Positions 36,597 through 44,553 of a stretch of DNA of 51,052 nt are shown here, piece by piece. The position numbers and the translations under genes are program-made. The notes beneath the pieces are model-generated. The model ran no database searches. It saw only the letters and a program-made list of their open reading frames with translations, and was not told where the DNA came from. Numbering within the stretch: the stretch's first letter is position 1; every line of letters begins with the position of its first letter. Source of the stretch: a virus; IMG/VR virus record IMGVR_UViG_3300024520_000105, positions 1 to 51,052 of that record. The stretch is one strand, 5' to 3'.

Positions 36597-37279
36597 AACC
36601 AGCCAAGCTAAAGTATCGAATCGCCCCAGAAGAAGTAAGCTCAGCCACATTCGACCTACAGGAATACAATGTCAGCGTAGTGTCTAGAGAGATATACCTG
36701 CATGGCTATAGGGACCTAGAGGTTGAGGAAGAACCTGGCATGGAGTATCGCATGGCCACCAAGTTCATAAAGAACCTGAACCTGCTAAACAACCAAGGCA
36801 GAGAGCCTATACTGGTCCACCAGCATACAGTAGGTGGCAACTGGAATGACGGTATGGCTATCTATGACGCTATCGTAGCATCCATATCGCCCGTAGTAAT
36901 ATTGGCCTATGCCCATGCAAGGTCTATGTCTAGCATTACGTTTCAGGGGGCGAGCTTAAGGGTAATGATGCCCAACGCAGACTTTATGGTGCATCAGGGT
37001 ACTGTATATGTAGAGGATACGGTGTTGGGCGCACAGACGCATATGGCCACCTGTAGAGAGAACGACGAGACTATGTTGGATATATACTCGTCTAAGTGTA
37101 AGGGCAGCCAGAAGTTCCACAACACCAGCAAGGGCGAGATTTGTAAGTACATTAGGCGTAAGATGGAGGAGAAACAGGAGTGGTATCTGACGGCCCAAGA
37201 GGCGGTGAAGTATGGCTTTGCCGATGGCGTATTGGGCGATAAGGGGTTGAAGAACATAGATGCATTGAGGAGAGCATAA
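36593..37279 (+). CDS. ClpP-like serine protease
   Basis: A 228-aa protein with the ClpP/crotonase-like layout: an early Arg-Glu-Ile-Tyr-Leu-His-Gly, a Gly-Gly-Asn-Trp-Asn-Asp-Gly-Met-Ala-Ile-Tyr-Asp-Ala-Ile segment, the nucleophile in Ala-Arg-Ser-Met-Ser-Ser-Ile (Ser111), the base in Phe-Met-Val-His-Gln-Gly (His134), and Tyr-Leu-Thr-Ala-Gln-Glu-Ala-Val-Lys-Tyr-Gly-Phe-Ala-Asp near 198. Where ClpP has the catalytic Asp just before the last motif, I read Glu196. In phages this fold often serves as prohead protease, but here it sits among replication genes. Confidence 0.82.
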   Translation: MKPAKLKYRIAPEEVSSATFDLQEYNVSVVSREIYLHGYRDLEVEEEPGMEYRMATKFIKNLNLLNNQGREPILVHQHTVGGNWNDGMAIYDAIVASISPVVILAYAHARSMSSITFQGASLRVMMPNADFMVHQGTVYVEDTVLGAQTHMATCRENDETMLDIYSSKCKGSQKFHNTSKGEICKYIRRKMEEKQEWYLTAQEAVKYGFADGVLGDKGLKNIDALRRA

Positions 37280-37280
37280 T

Positions 37281-37688
37281 ATGAGCATGGGTACAAAAGA
37301 ATACATGGAGTTCCACGAAGAGATATGCAACGCAGCTAGGGAACTCTCACGTAACAAGAACAACGATTATGCCGACCCAGAGTCTAGGGGCCAAGACCCT
37401 ATGCGTGTGTTTGGCAACTTCATGCAGGTACAGCACCTGAACGTATGCCAAGTAGAGACAGGGTTCTTGGTCAGATTGAGCGATAAGTTCTCTAGGCTAT
37501 GCAACCTGCTCAGGGAAGGCCATGAGCATACTGTCAAGGAAGAGACGGTAGAGGATACGATACAGGACATTATCAACTATGTGATTCTGTTGGCGGCATA
37601 TAGGAAGGCTGTGAGCGATGAGGCCGCCTTCCTTGAGGGTTGCTTGCCCCCCAAGCAGGATGCACTAGGAGAAATGGAGTACAGATGA
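37281..37688 (+). CDS. Nucleotide modification associated domain 1 (Nmad1/DUF1599-like), MazG-related
   Basis: A 135-aa all-helical protein with Asn-Lys-Asn-Asn-Asp-Tyr-Ala-Asp, Phe-Gly-Asn-Phe, Phe-Leu-Val-Arg-Leu-Ser-Asp-Lys-Phe-Ser-Arg-Leu, Glu-Asp-Thr-Ile-Gln-Asp-Ile-Ile-Asn-Tyr-Val-Ile-Leu. This is the metal-binding all-alpha NTP pyrophosphohydrolase-like pattern. The family is found beside DNA-modification genes in phages; substrate unknown. It is followed by a HAD-like phosphatase, which supports nucleotide metabolism. Confidence 0.78.
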   Translation: MSMGTKEYMEFHEEICNAARELSRNKNNDYADPESRGQDPMRVFGNFMQVQHLNVCQVETGFLVRLSDKFSRLCNLLREGHEHTVKEETVEDTIQDIINYVILLAAYRKAVSDEAAFLEGCLPPKQDALGEMEYR

Positions 37689-38047
37689 AAAAGATAGTTC
37701 TTGATTTCGATGGCCCCATAAACAACTACAAGGGCTGGCGCAATGAGGGCTTCGACACAATCCTTGATGAGCCTGTTGGCTGTGTATGGAAGGCCATTGA
37801 GGTCTTACGAGCCAGAGGCTATGAGGTCTGCATTCATTCTACAAGGTGTGCATATCCTGGCGGTATGACTGCTATATACCAATACCTCAAGAAGTATGAG
37901 ATTCCAATAGACGTGGTGTCGCTCAATAAGCCCCCTGCTGACGCCTATATAGACGATAAGGGCGTATGGTACGATGGGGATTGGGGTGCTACGCTAGAGA
38001 GGCTAGAGGTAATGATGAAGGCAGATACAACAGAGAGGGCGATATGA
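37685..38047 (+). CDS. HAD-like phosphatase
   Basis: A 120-aa protein with the N-terminal motif Ile-Val-Leu-Asp-Phe-Asp-Gly-Pro-Ile (nucleophile in Asp-Phe-Asp), a mid-protein His-Ser-Thr-Arg (motif II Ser/Thr), and Ala-Asp-Ala-Tyr-Ile-Asp-Asp-Lys-Gly (motif III/IV region). This is the minimal HAD fold used by small phage nucleotidases. ATGA overlap at both ends. Confidence 0.78.
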   Translation: MKKIVLDFDGPINNYKGWRNEGFDTILDEPVGCVWKAIEVLRARGYEVCIHSTRCAYPGGMTAIYQYLKKYEIPIDVVSLNKPPADAYIDDKGVWYDGDWGATLERLEVMMKADTTERAI

Positions 38048-38217
38048 TTCTCAACACACAAGACCTATACGATAAAGGCATTATCAAGGACAATCCTAGC
38101 TGGTTGCCCAAGATGTTTGAATGCGTAACCTGCAACCCCAAGCAAATGTACTATGTCACAGACGAGAGACAGCTTGAGACAGAGCAATGTCTGGGCTGCA
38201 TGAAGGAGGGTCACTGA
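38044..38217 (+). CDS. Small Cys-rich hypothetical protein
   Basis: A 57-aa protein with Cys-Val-Thr-Cys and Cys-Leu-Gly-Cys about 27 residues apart, a likely zinc ribbon. Coupled to both neighbours. Confidence 0.6.
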   Translation: MILNTQDLYDKGIIKDNPSWLPKMFECVTCNPKQMYYVTDERQLETEQCLGCMKEGH

Positions 38218-38477
38218 TGGCATTTGAGAAGGGACATAAAGCCTACACAAACAAGGCGTCTGCCAAAACACGACCTGAGCATACTATTAGAGCCAAAGAC
38301 GGCACACTTTTAGTGTGTAAATTGACCCGAAAAAGCGCGATACTGGCGTTCTGTGCCGAGTGCCTTGGGTGGGAAGACCATCCTAGCACCTGTACGGCAC
38401 CTCTATGCCCCCTTTACCCGTTCAGGGGCAAGACGTTACGCACACAGAAGGGGAACACAAACAAGGAGTATACATGA
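38217..38477 (+). CDS. Conserved phage Cys-rich protein
   Basis: An 86-aa protein whose C-terminal half (Ala-Phe-Cys-Ala-Glu-Cys-Leu-Gly...Thr-Cys-Thr-Ala-Pro-Leu-Cys-Pro-Leu-Tyr-Pro-Phe-Arg) matches a small phage family with four cysteines ending in Leu-Tyr-Pro-Phe-Arg. Its function is unknown to me. AAGGAG of the next gene lies in its end. Confidence 0.65.
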   Translation: MAFEKGHKAYTNKASAKTRPEHTIRAKDGTLLVCKLTRKSAILAFCAECLGWEDHPSTCTAPLCPLYPFRGKTLRTQKGNTNKEYT

Positions 38478-39280
38478 AACAACGAGGCATAATACTATCA
38501 GACCTACATTGTGGGCACCTTGTTGGGCTTACACCCCCAGCATGGCAAATCAAAGAACCCAAGCATTCTCGCACCAAAAGGGCCAAGTGGGCTGTCCTAG
38601 AGAAAGCACTATGGGGCGAATACAAGAAAATCCTAAAGAAGTTTGAGCCATACGACTTCTGCCTGACCATGGGTGACTTGGTAGATGGGGCTGGTTGGCG
38701 GTCTGGTGGTTCTGAACTGATAACCACATCCCAAGAGGAGCAGTGCGATATGGCTGTAGCCTGCTTGGACCAGGTGCGCTTACACGCCAATAAGGGCTTC
38801 AGGATGCGTGGCGTATACGGGACAGGCTACCATACAGGCACAGATGACGACTGGGAGAACAGTGTAGCAGATAAGGCTGGCTTTAAGTCTATAGGCTCAC
38901 ACGACCAGTTTGACATCAATGGCTGCGTTATAGACATTAAGCATGACTGTGGCGCATCGTCTATACCCCATGGCAGACATACTGCAGGGGCTAAAGAACA
39001 TTACTGGAATGTCATGTATGCTGACGAGCAACTAGCCGCTAGGGCTGACCTTATCATTAGGGGCCATGTCCATTATTATGCGTTTGAGGGTGGGCCAGAC
39101 TGGGCTGCCATGACAATGCCAGCGTTACAGGGTATGGGTACTAAGTTTGGTGCTCGTAAGTGTAGCGGGGTTGTTCATTGGGGGGCGGTTATCCTTGATG
39201 TAGACAGTAAGGGCGGCTTTGACTGGCATGCTGAGATAGTCAAAATCCCCCAACAGAAAATGTCACTATCAAAACTATAG
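38474..39280 (+). CDS. Calcineurin-like metallophosphoesterase
   Basis: A 268-aa protein with Leu-Ser-Asp-Leu-His-Cys-Gly-His (residues 8-15), Thr-Met-Gly-Asp-Leu-Val-Asp-Gly (about 70), Gly-Thr-Gly-Tyr-His (about 115), and Arg-Gly-His-Val-His-Tyr-Tyr (about 198), the two-metal core. It differs clearly from the 189-aa enzyme at 26651. Start ATG at 38474 with AAGGAG upstream. Possible role in phage DNA or nucleotide processing; substrate unknown. Confidence 0.88.
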   Translation: MKQRGIILSDLHCGHLVGLTPPAWQIKEPKHSRTKRAKWAVLEKALWGEYKKILKKFEPYDFCLTMGDLVDGAGWRSGGSELITTSQEEQCDMAVACLDQVRLHANKGFRMRGVYGTGYHTGTDDDWENSVADKAGFKSIGSHDQFDINGCVIDIKHDCGASSIPHGRHTAGAKEHYWNVMYADEQLAARADLIIRGHVHYYAFEGGPDWAAMTMPALQGMGTKFGARKCSGVVHWGAVILDVDSKGGFDWHAEIVKIPQQKMSLSKL

Positions 39281-39288
39281 GAGGTATT

Positions 39289-39513
39289 ATGCCAACAACA
39301 AGCACAAAGACACTGCCCAAAGCCATGCAAAACCTGATAAACGAGCTGCCCCAGTCACGCCAAGACAAGTGGGTAGGTGAGCCTGCCGAGTTCCTGCGTG
39401 AATGTGGTAAGCAAAAGAAGTCTGCTACGAGTGTCCACAAGATATTCGTTAAGCACTACTTCCCTGCCAACGCATCAACCATAGCAAGGAAGATGAAGGA
39501 GCTATCGGCCTAA
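39289..39513 (+). CDS. Small hypothetical protein, last rightward gene
   Basis: A 74-aa basic protein (start MPTTSTKTLPKAMQNLIN) with a helical C-terminal half, a possible DNA binder. Its TAA overlaps the stop of the convergent leftward gene at 39510-39513; no terminator lies between them. Confidence 0.6.
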   Translation: MPTTSTKTLPKAMQNLINELPQSRQDKWVGEPAEFLRECGKQKKSATSVHKIFVKHYFPANASTIARKMKELSA

Positions 39514-39983
39514 ACCACCACATCTGGGGCGTGTCCAGCCTTCCATGGTCCGCCCCCACATAGACGCACTAGCCTATATATCAGACCAACCTTAATCCGC
39601 CCACCACCCTCAACCTTAATCATCCTACGCAGACATAGCTTATCTACGTCCTTCCTACTCATATCATGGAACACATAGGTATGCCCATGTGGCCCCTTCT
39701 TATACAGCCCATGGTGATGATAGCCACTATCATGGAAGATATAGCTTAGCAGGAACTCGTCTTTAGGCAGGAACAGTTGCAGACTAGCAGGTGTAGAACC
39801 CATGTCTGTTTCGGCTAAGTGTTGGTCTGGGCGATACCTTGTCCCATCAGGCATCTCAAAGGTCAATGGCGCATTCTTCTTTAGGCGGAACTCATATATG
39901 GCTTTAGGGAAGATACCTAGACGCTTGACGTTCTTCACCTTGTCCAAGGCGTACCCCCTAGGATTGATGAATGCGCCCAACAT
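39510..39983 (-). CDS. DUF1353-like protein
   Basis: A 157-aa protein with the DUF1353 pattern: Glu-Thr-Asp-Met-Gly-Ser-Thr-Pro-Ala-Ser near residue 58, then Ser-Tyr-Ile-Phe-His-Asp-Ser-Gly-Tyr-His-His-His near 80, and Arg-Lys-Asp-Val-Asp-Lys-Leu near 113. Function of the family is not established; it is frequent near phage lysis and tail-end genes. It closes the late operon. Start ATG shares a base with the previous stop. Confidence 0.7.
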   Translation of the reverse strand: MLGAFINPRGYALDKVKNVKRLGIFPKAIYEFRLKKNAPLTFEMPDGTRYRPDQHLAETDMGSTPASLQLFLPKDEFLLSYIFHDSGYHHHGLYKKGPHGHTYVFHDMSRKDVDKLCLRRMIKVEGGGRIKVGLIYRLVRLCGGGPWKAGHAPDVVV

Positions 39984-40381
39984 CACTCTTCCACCTCTGC
40001 CACATCCATTGTATGGCTTACACCGACAGTCCTAAGCTTGGCCATCTCATATCTAAGGAACACAAAGCCCCCCACCACGCCTAAAAGGATAAGGGCTAAT
40101 ACCACTATCTTTACAGCGTCCATACCTCTAGCACTGATTACGGGCTTACCTGTTATGGGGTTGTTGATGACTAGGCCATTGACTGTGGGTTGTGGGGCGG
40201 GGGTTTCCAGTACATCTAGGCGTTGCTCAACCTCTGTCCTGACAGCACAGCCGTTAGCCTTTAGCTCGTTTAGGTCCACGCTCAGCCCATCGACCTTGGC
40301 GTGAATCACCTGACGCTCATCCTTGGCACTCTCGGCATATGCCAATAGCTTGCCTATATCCTTGTCTGTCCCGTTGGTCAT
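39983..40381 (-). CDS. Membrane protein with coiled coil, candidate lysis or spanin-like
   Basis: A 132-aa protein with a cytoplasmic coiled coil (about 15-55), a Pro/Asn-rich linker, one strong membrane segment (Val-Lys-Ile-Val-Val-Leu-Ala-Leu-Ile-Leu-Leu-Gly-Val-Val, about 89-108) and a short outside tail. It could be a holin partner or assembly factor. It follows the 23-aa membrane peptide in the late block. Confidence 0.6.
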   Translation of the reverse strand: MTNGTDKDIGKLLAYAESAKDERQVIHAKVDGLSVDLNELKANGCAVRTEVEQRLDVLETPAPQPTVNGLVINNPITGKPVISARGMDAVKIVVLALILLGVVGGFVFLRYEMAKLRTVGVSHTMDVAEVEE

Positions 40382-40405
40382 CCCTTTACTCCCTTACCTT
40401 CCCCT

Positions 40406-40477
40406 TTACCACATAAACCATAACAATAGGGCTGTAGCCAATGCCATCATTAACCCTACGATTATAGACCATTTCAT
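40406..40477 (-). CDS. 23-aa membrane peptide
   Basis: ATG shares a base with the preceding stop (TAATG). The peptide is Met-Lys-Trp followed by an almost unbroken hydrophobic stretch of about 18 residues ending Trp-Phe-Met-Trp. Very short, but the coupling and the composition favour a real membrane peptide at the end of the late operon. Confidence 0.45.
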   Translation of the reverse strand: MKWSIIVGLMMALATALLLWFMW

Positions 40478-40893
40478 TATTCATCCGATGGGTTCAAGTT
40501 CTTTGTATATGCCCAACCCTTGCTCGCCAGCGTATTAGTCACATCAAAAGTGCCCGCAAACATTACGCCAGGGTTATCGTCTGTCCATGCCTTGAACTTA
40601 GCTATCTCTGCTGCGTCTAGGCTGCTCTTGGCCTGCTGGAAGGATACGACATATATACGACCTGTAACATTGGTATCGCTTATCTTATGGGTGGGCATCC
40701 AGCCTTGGTCTACCTTGTTACGGTTGGGGCGAGTGTCGTCTTTATCCCAGATAGCCAGTTGGATCTTTTGAAGCTTGTTGCTGTTGGCCGCATAGAAGGA
40801 GTCTCTGCAACCCAGAACGAACAGCTTGATACTGTGGTCGCCAGCCATGCAGGGCAGCGCAATCAAAGCGAAGAGTAATAGTATCTTCTTCAT
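40477..40893 (-). CDS. Small exported protein
   Basis: A 138-aa protein starting MKKILLLFALIALPCMA then Gly-Asp-His, a strong signal peptide. The mature part is alpha/beta (Lys-Leu-Phe-Val-Leu-Gly, Ile-Gln-Leu-Ala-Ile-Trp). I chose the ATG at 40893; six codons upstream are in frame but would spoil the signal. It lies next to the lectin gene. It carries one GATC (40762). Confidence 0.75.
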   Translation of the reverse strand: MKKILLLFALIALPCMAGDHSIKLFVLGCRDSFYAANSNKLQKIQLAIWDKDDTRPNRNKVDQGWMPTHKISDTNVTGRIYVVSFQQAKSSLDAAEIAKFKAWTDDNPGVMFAGTFDVTNTLASKGWAYTKNLNPSDE

Positions 40894-41684
40894 TTCCGCC
40901 CCATCTGCCACAACTGAAATATTTGGTTAGAGGTGTATGCCGTATCGCAGTCCACGATGATGTCGTCCATATTGCCGCTGAAGTGTGCGCCGGGAGAGTC
41001 CTGATTATATGCTCCGATCATAATGTCAGAGCTGCTATTGAAGAGAGGGTTCTGTACCCCATCGTCCCTGTCAAGCCCCTGCTGTATGCCATTACGGTAT
41101 ATCTTAATCACCTGTGCGGACGATGCGTCCCACGTGATGCCTATGTGTTGCCATCCTGTAGCAATAACCCCTTGAGCAGTCCATGAGTTGCTGTTCGCGC
41201 TCCCGCTATTGGAGAAGTTGAACCTCATCCTGCCGCTGTCCCATTGGTAACAGGTCCACGAGTTCTGACTGCCACCGCCGCCGCGCTTATTGATATACGC
41301 TTCCTCCGTGTTGGCATTGTCAGGGTCCACCCACAGCGCAACCGTGAGCTTGTTGCCAGCGTCGAGGCCGCTGTTGTCAGAAATGAATCCAGTATCGCCT
41401 CCATCAAGGCTGATATACTTATTCGTCCCTTCGTCAACAGTCGTCCACGCCCCGGCCCCGTCTGATTTGTTGACGTTGTTCGTATCGCTGCCACTGTCAA
41501 CCTCTGCGTCGTTGAGCGTCTGATTAAAACTGAGCATTACAACGGTCCCTGTGTACGCATTGGAAGGCACCTTCAAATAGTCAAAGGTGTTTGTGAATCC
41601 CGGCACCCTCCCGAACTTCCAATCACCACCGCAGGCTGTCGAGGCCACAAGCAGCAATAGAACTATGAGTTTATTTGAAGTCAA
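40890..41684 (-). CDS. Exported LamG-type lectin-like protein
   Basis: A 264-aa protein beginning with a signal sequence (Leu-Ile-Val-Leu-Leu-Leu-Leu-Val-Ala-Ser-Thr-Ala). A Cys follows but the lipobox is imperfect. Residues about 100-260 form a concanavalin-like jelly-roll: Leu-Thr-Val-Ala-Leu-Trp-Val, Ile-Asn-Lys-Arg, Trp-Gln-His-Ile-Gly-Ile-Thr-Trp, Ile-Lys-Ile-Tyr-Arg-Asn-Gly and Met-Asp-Asp-Ile-Ile-Val. Such domains bind glycans. It directly follows the fibre gene, starts with TTG inside it, and probably helps receptor binding. Confidence 0.8.
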   Translation of the reverse strand: MTSNKLIVLLLLVASTACGGDWKFGRVPGFTNTFDYLKVPSNAYTGTVVMLSFNQTLNDAEVDSGSDTNNVNKSDGAGAWTTVDEGTNKYISLDGGDTGFISDNSGLDAGNKLTVALWVDPDNANTEEAYINKRGGGGSQNSWTCYQWDSGRMRFNFSNSGSANSNSWTAQGVIATGWQHIGITWDASSAQVIKIYRNGIQQGLDRDDGVQNPLFNSSSDIMIGAYNQDSPGAHFSGNMDDIIVDCDTAYTSNQIFQLWQMGRK

Positions 41685-44553
41685 AGGTGTTCGTCCTTAT
41701 TGTTGGGGCAGAGTTGGTGTGGTAGTATACGACCCATGCCCCACCAGAGAAGTCCTGCTCTGCCCAGTCACTAGGACCGTTGGAGTAGAAGATGGAGCCT
41801 GAACCAACGTCAAATGCATCGGCCTTGACTGTGCCTGCCACGTCAACCACTTGAGTAGGAGAGGTTACACTAAAGCCGACATTCCCATTCTCTAACAGAC
41901 GTACTGACTCAGCGTTCCCGGGCCTTAACACTATGGGCTCGGTAGAACTTATCTGACACTCAGTCGAAGATAAGCCGTAGTCTACCGTCTGTCCGCCACC
42001 GGGACGAGAAAGCCTTATCTTATCGTTGACCCCGTCTGACGCGACATGGAGAGGCTGAGTACTGGCATCTATTCCGATTCCCACGTTGCCCGTCAATGTC
42101 GTTGTCAATTTATTCGTAGCAGGTAGGTCCACAACCAATCCGCCGTCCACGTTAAGGTCGTTGTCTATATCCACATTTCCCGTATCGGCTATAGTCACCT
42201 TCTGTGTGCCGCCAAGATAGAACTCTATATCTCCGCCATTCCTGCCCGCCTCAAGCCAGAGGTCGCCATTCGAACTATTGGTGCCATAGGCCAATACACT
42301 AGCACTAGGGCCATTCTCTGCCCCACCCCATATAGCCACAACCCCATCCTCATCATTGCGGTGTATAGCCGATGAAGCACCTAGAGTAAGGTCAGCGTTT
42401 ATAGCCTGTTCAGCGGTCCATACGTTGACCTCATTCGTGTTGGGGATTTGCAGCATGACGTTAGTGCCGTTGACGGTCAGCACACCATTCACGGTTTGAT
42501 TAGCGTTCCACACTAAAGCTTGGTTGGTGGTAACGAATGTCCCGTCTTGGTTGGGCACAGTCCATGTCCTCGTAGTGGCCGTACTCACCTCGCTAACCTC
42601 AAGAGCCAACAGCTTGGTAGAGTCGCCATCGTCAAACACCCTGAAAGAGCTATCGCTGAATACGCTTGCTGCAGCACTAGCCGAGCTACCCCCACCCGAA
42701 GTGAATAGAGGGAACCCACGCCTATCGGTAATAATGGTAGTCCATGTCCCGCTACCCGCAGTCTGCCTTCTCAGGGTAAGCGTAGCCAGCCATACAGCCG
42801 TACTCTCTAAGTCCTTATCTACGCTGAGTACGCTAAAGGCACTAGAGTCAGCCAATGCCGCAGCTTCGGTGCTGTACTGGTCGGTAGACAGGTTAAGCCC
42901 TATCTTCATGCCTATATTGTTGGTAGAGCCTGAAGGGGCGAATCCTATGACCTGTACGTTGAACCTAGCGTTGTTTGAGTCCAACACAGCGACACCATTA
43001 GCATCAACGCTTATCTGGTTTAGGTTCGTGATGGCCTTGATGCCGCTGGGATCGTTAAGGATATGATACTCAGCAGAAGCGTCCACATTCGTGACAGCAG
43101 TCACGTTCTGTAAGTGAAGCTGGTACGCGGTCCCTGCATCCATTGTCACAAAAACGTCATCCTCGGCAGCCCCGTTCACATTCGTCCTGACATTAGCGGC
43201 CATACCCGTCTGCCACTTGGCACCCAGAGTCCTAATCCTCTCGCCTATATGACTGAGCATGCCCCTACCGTTAGGGCCGCCCACCATCTCGGTCCATCTC
43301 TGAAGCAGCGTTGGCCCTTCATCATCCTGCACATCGGCAGCATCCAATAGCCCCACCTTAAACAGTATGGCCACCTCACCCGTAGGCTTATCACCATCTG
43401 CTACGAGTATGGCGTTAGATGTAGCATAGACCCAACTAATCTGAAGATTATTGGTAGCCCCAGCAGTCATCAATAGGTTCGATGGCATGGCATAGCTCAC
43501 TGGACGCCCGCCCCAGAAATACACCAATGGCGCACCATCAGTAGAATTAACCGCACCCGTAATAGCATTGCCATCTGTACTGAAGTTTATCGTTTGCCTA
43601 TTGGACGATAGCCCATCGGCTATGCAATGGGTGAATGCGCCAGCGGTTAGGTTGGATATGGATATAACATCAGCTTGATTTGACACTATCGCCAGATCCC
43701 ACTGATTGCTTCTATCGGTCAGCGTGCTGCCCGTAATGTTCCATGTATTGCTTCTGTCAACTATCGTAGAACTTGCCACATCCCATGCACTCGACCTAGC
43801 AACGATAGTGTCGCTGGCCACATTCCATGACTGCGTATCACTTGCCGCTAAGTCCAATGAAATAGTGTTCACACCCGCAACCGCCCCACCATCTCTGCCA
43901 AGCAGCCCAGACACAAATATGCTATTGGTGAATAGGCTCGCCCCACTAAGAGACGCAGCATAGTTCGTCGCAAACGTCACGGTCATTAGCCCCGAAGACA
44001 GTTTGACATTATTGCTCGTACTCTCATCAAAGGCTACGCTACTGGTGAACGGCCAGTTACTCATGCTAGTCAATGTATGCAGGGGTGGCCCTATAAGAGC
44101 ATTAGCCAATGGGTTAGTCCATGCGCTTTGATCCTGATTCTCAAACAATGAATGGTGTATCTGCACTTTGCCCTTAGCGATACTACGACCTGGTACATTG
44201 GTGTACTGGCTCTCATAGCCCAGCAGTTCAGCGAAGTATACGTTATTAGGGGGCAAGCTTGTCCTGACTATAGTAGCCAAGTAATTGGTCTGCCCACTAA
44301 CTACACCATTGGTCACATCCAAGAACACTGGGCCAGTCTGCTTTCTAGTAAGCCTGAATATCATGCCCGTATAGGCATAGTCACTGTTCAGGTTTAGCAC
44401 TTGGTCGTCGTAACCAGACCAATTCCATGTGAAGTTGGTATAGTCAAAGCTTAGGTTGGCATTGACAAAGTTCTCGGTATTGGTGTTGCGTGGGAATGCC
44501 ATGGCCACTGACGGTATGAGCAGGGCTAGGGCTATTAGTTTTAGGTGTTTCAT
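41671..44553 (-). CDS. Exported fibre protein
   Basis: A 960-aa protein. I chose the ATG at 44553, which shares a base with the preceding stop (TAATG) and gives the signal peptide MKHLKLIALALLIPSVAMA. The body is Thr/Asn/Ser-rich and beta-structured, with Ser-Xaa-Trp-(Asp/Asn)-Val/Ile-(Ala/Thr)-Ser repeats around residues 265-310 (Asp-Arg-Ser-Asn-Thr-Trp-like). The C-terminal third has tail-fibre phrases: Leu-Thr-Gly-Asn-Val-Gly-Ile-Gly-Ile-Asp, Glu-Asn-Gly-Asn-Val-Gly-Phe, and Val-Asp-Val-Ala-Gly-Thr-Val-Lys-Ala-Asp-Ala-Phe. Likely host-binding. Three of the six GATC sites of the genome lie here. Confidence 0.85.
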   Translation of the reverse strand: MKHLKLIALALLIPSVAMAFPRNTNTENFVNANLSFDYTNFTWNWSGYDDQVLNLNSDYAYTGMIFRLTRKQTGPVFLDVTNGVVSGQTNYLATIVRTSLPPNNVYFAELLGYESQYTNVPGRSIAKGKVQIHHSLFENQDQSAWTNPLANALIGPPLHTLTSMSNWPFTSSVAFDESTSNNVKLSSGLMTVTFATNYAASLSGASLFTNSIFVSGLLGRDGGAVAGVNTISLDLAASDTQSWNVASDTIVARSSAWDVASSTIVDRSNTWNITGSTLTDRSNQWDLAIVSNQADVISISNLTAGAFTHCIADGLSSNRQTINFSTDGNAITGAVNSTDGAPLVYFWGGRPVSYAMPSNLLMTAGATNNLQISWVYATSNAILVADGDKPTGEVAILFKVGLLDAADVQDDEGPTLLQRWTEMVGGPNGRGMLSHIGERIRTLGAKWQTGMAANVRTNVNGAAEDDVFVTMDAGTAYQLHLQNVTAVTNVDASAEYHILNDPSGIKAITNLNQISVDANGVAVLDSNNARFNVQVIGFAPSGSTNNIGMKIGLNLSTDQYSTEAAALADSSAFSVLSVDKDLESTAVWLATLTLRRQTAGSGTWTTIITDRRGFPLFTSGGGSSASAAASVFSDSSFRVFDDGDSTKLLALEVSEVSTATTRTWTVPNQDGTFVTTNQALVWNANQTVNGVLTVNGTNVMLQIPNTNEVNVWTAEQAINADLTLGASSAIHRNDEDGVVAIWGGAENGPSASVLAYGTNSSNGDLWLEAGRNGGDIEFYLGGTQKVTIADTGNVDIDNDLNVDGGLVVDLPATNKLTTTLTGNVGIGIDASTQPLHVASDGVNDKIRLSRPGGGQTVDYGLSSTECQISSTEPIVLRPGNAESVRLLENGNVGFSVTSPTQVVDVAGTVKADAFDVGSGSIFYSNGPSDWAEQDFSGGAWVVYYHTNSAPTIRTNTFDFK

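Noticed and set aside
40890-41684. Lipoprotein assignment for the lectin-like protein
   Set aside because: A Cys follows the hydrophobic segment, but Ser-Thr-Ala-Cys is a poor lipobox; ordinary signal peptidase cleavage is at least as likely.
42520-43066. Plus-strand frames inside the fibre gene
   Set aside because: They are shadows of the 960-aa minus-strand frame, which has a signal peptide, start-stop coupling and fibre motifs.
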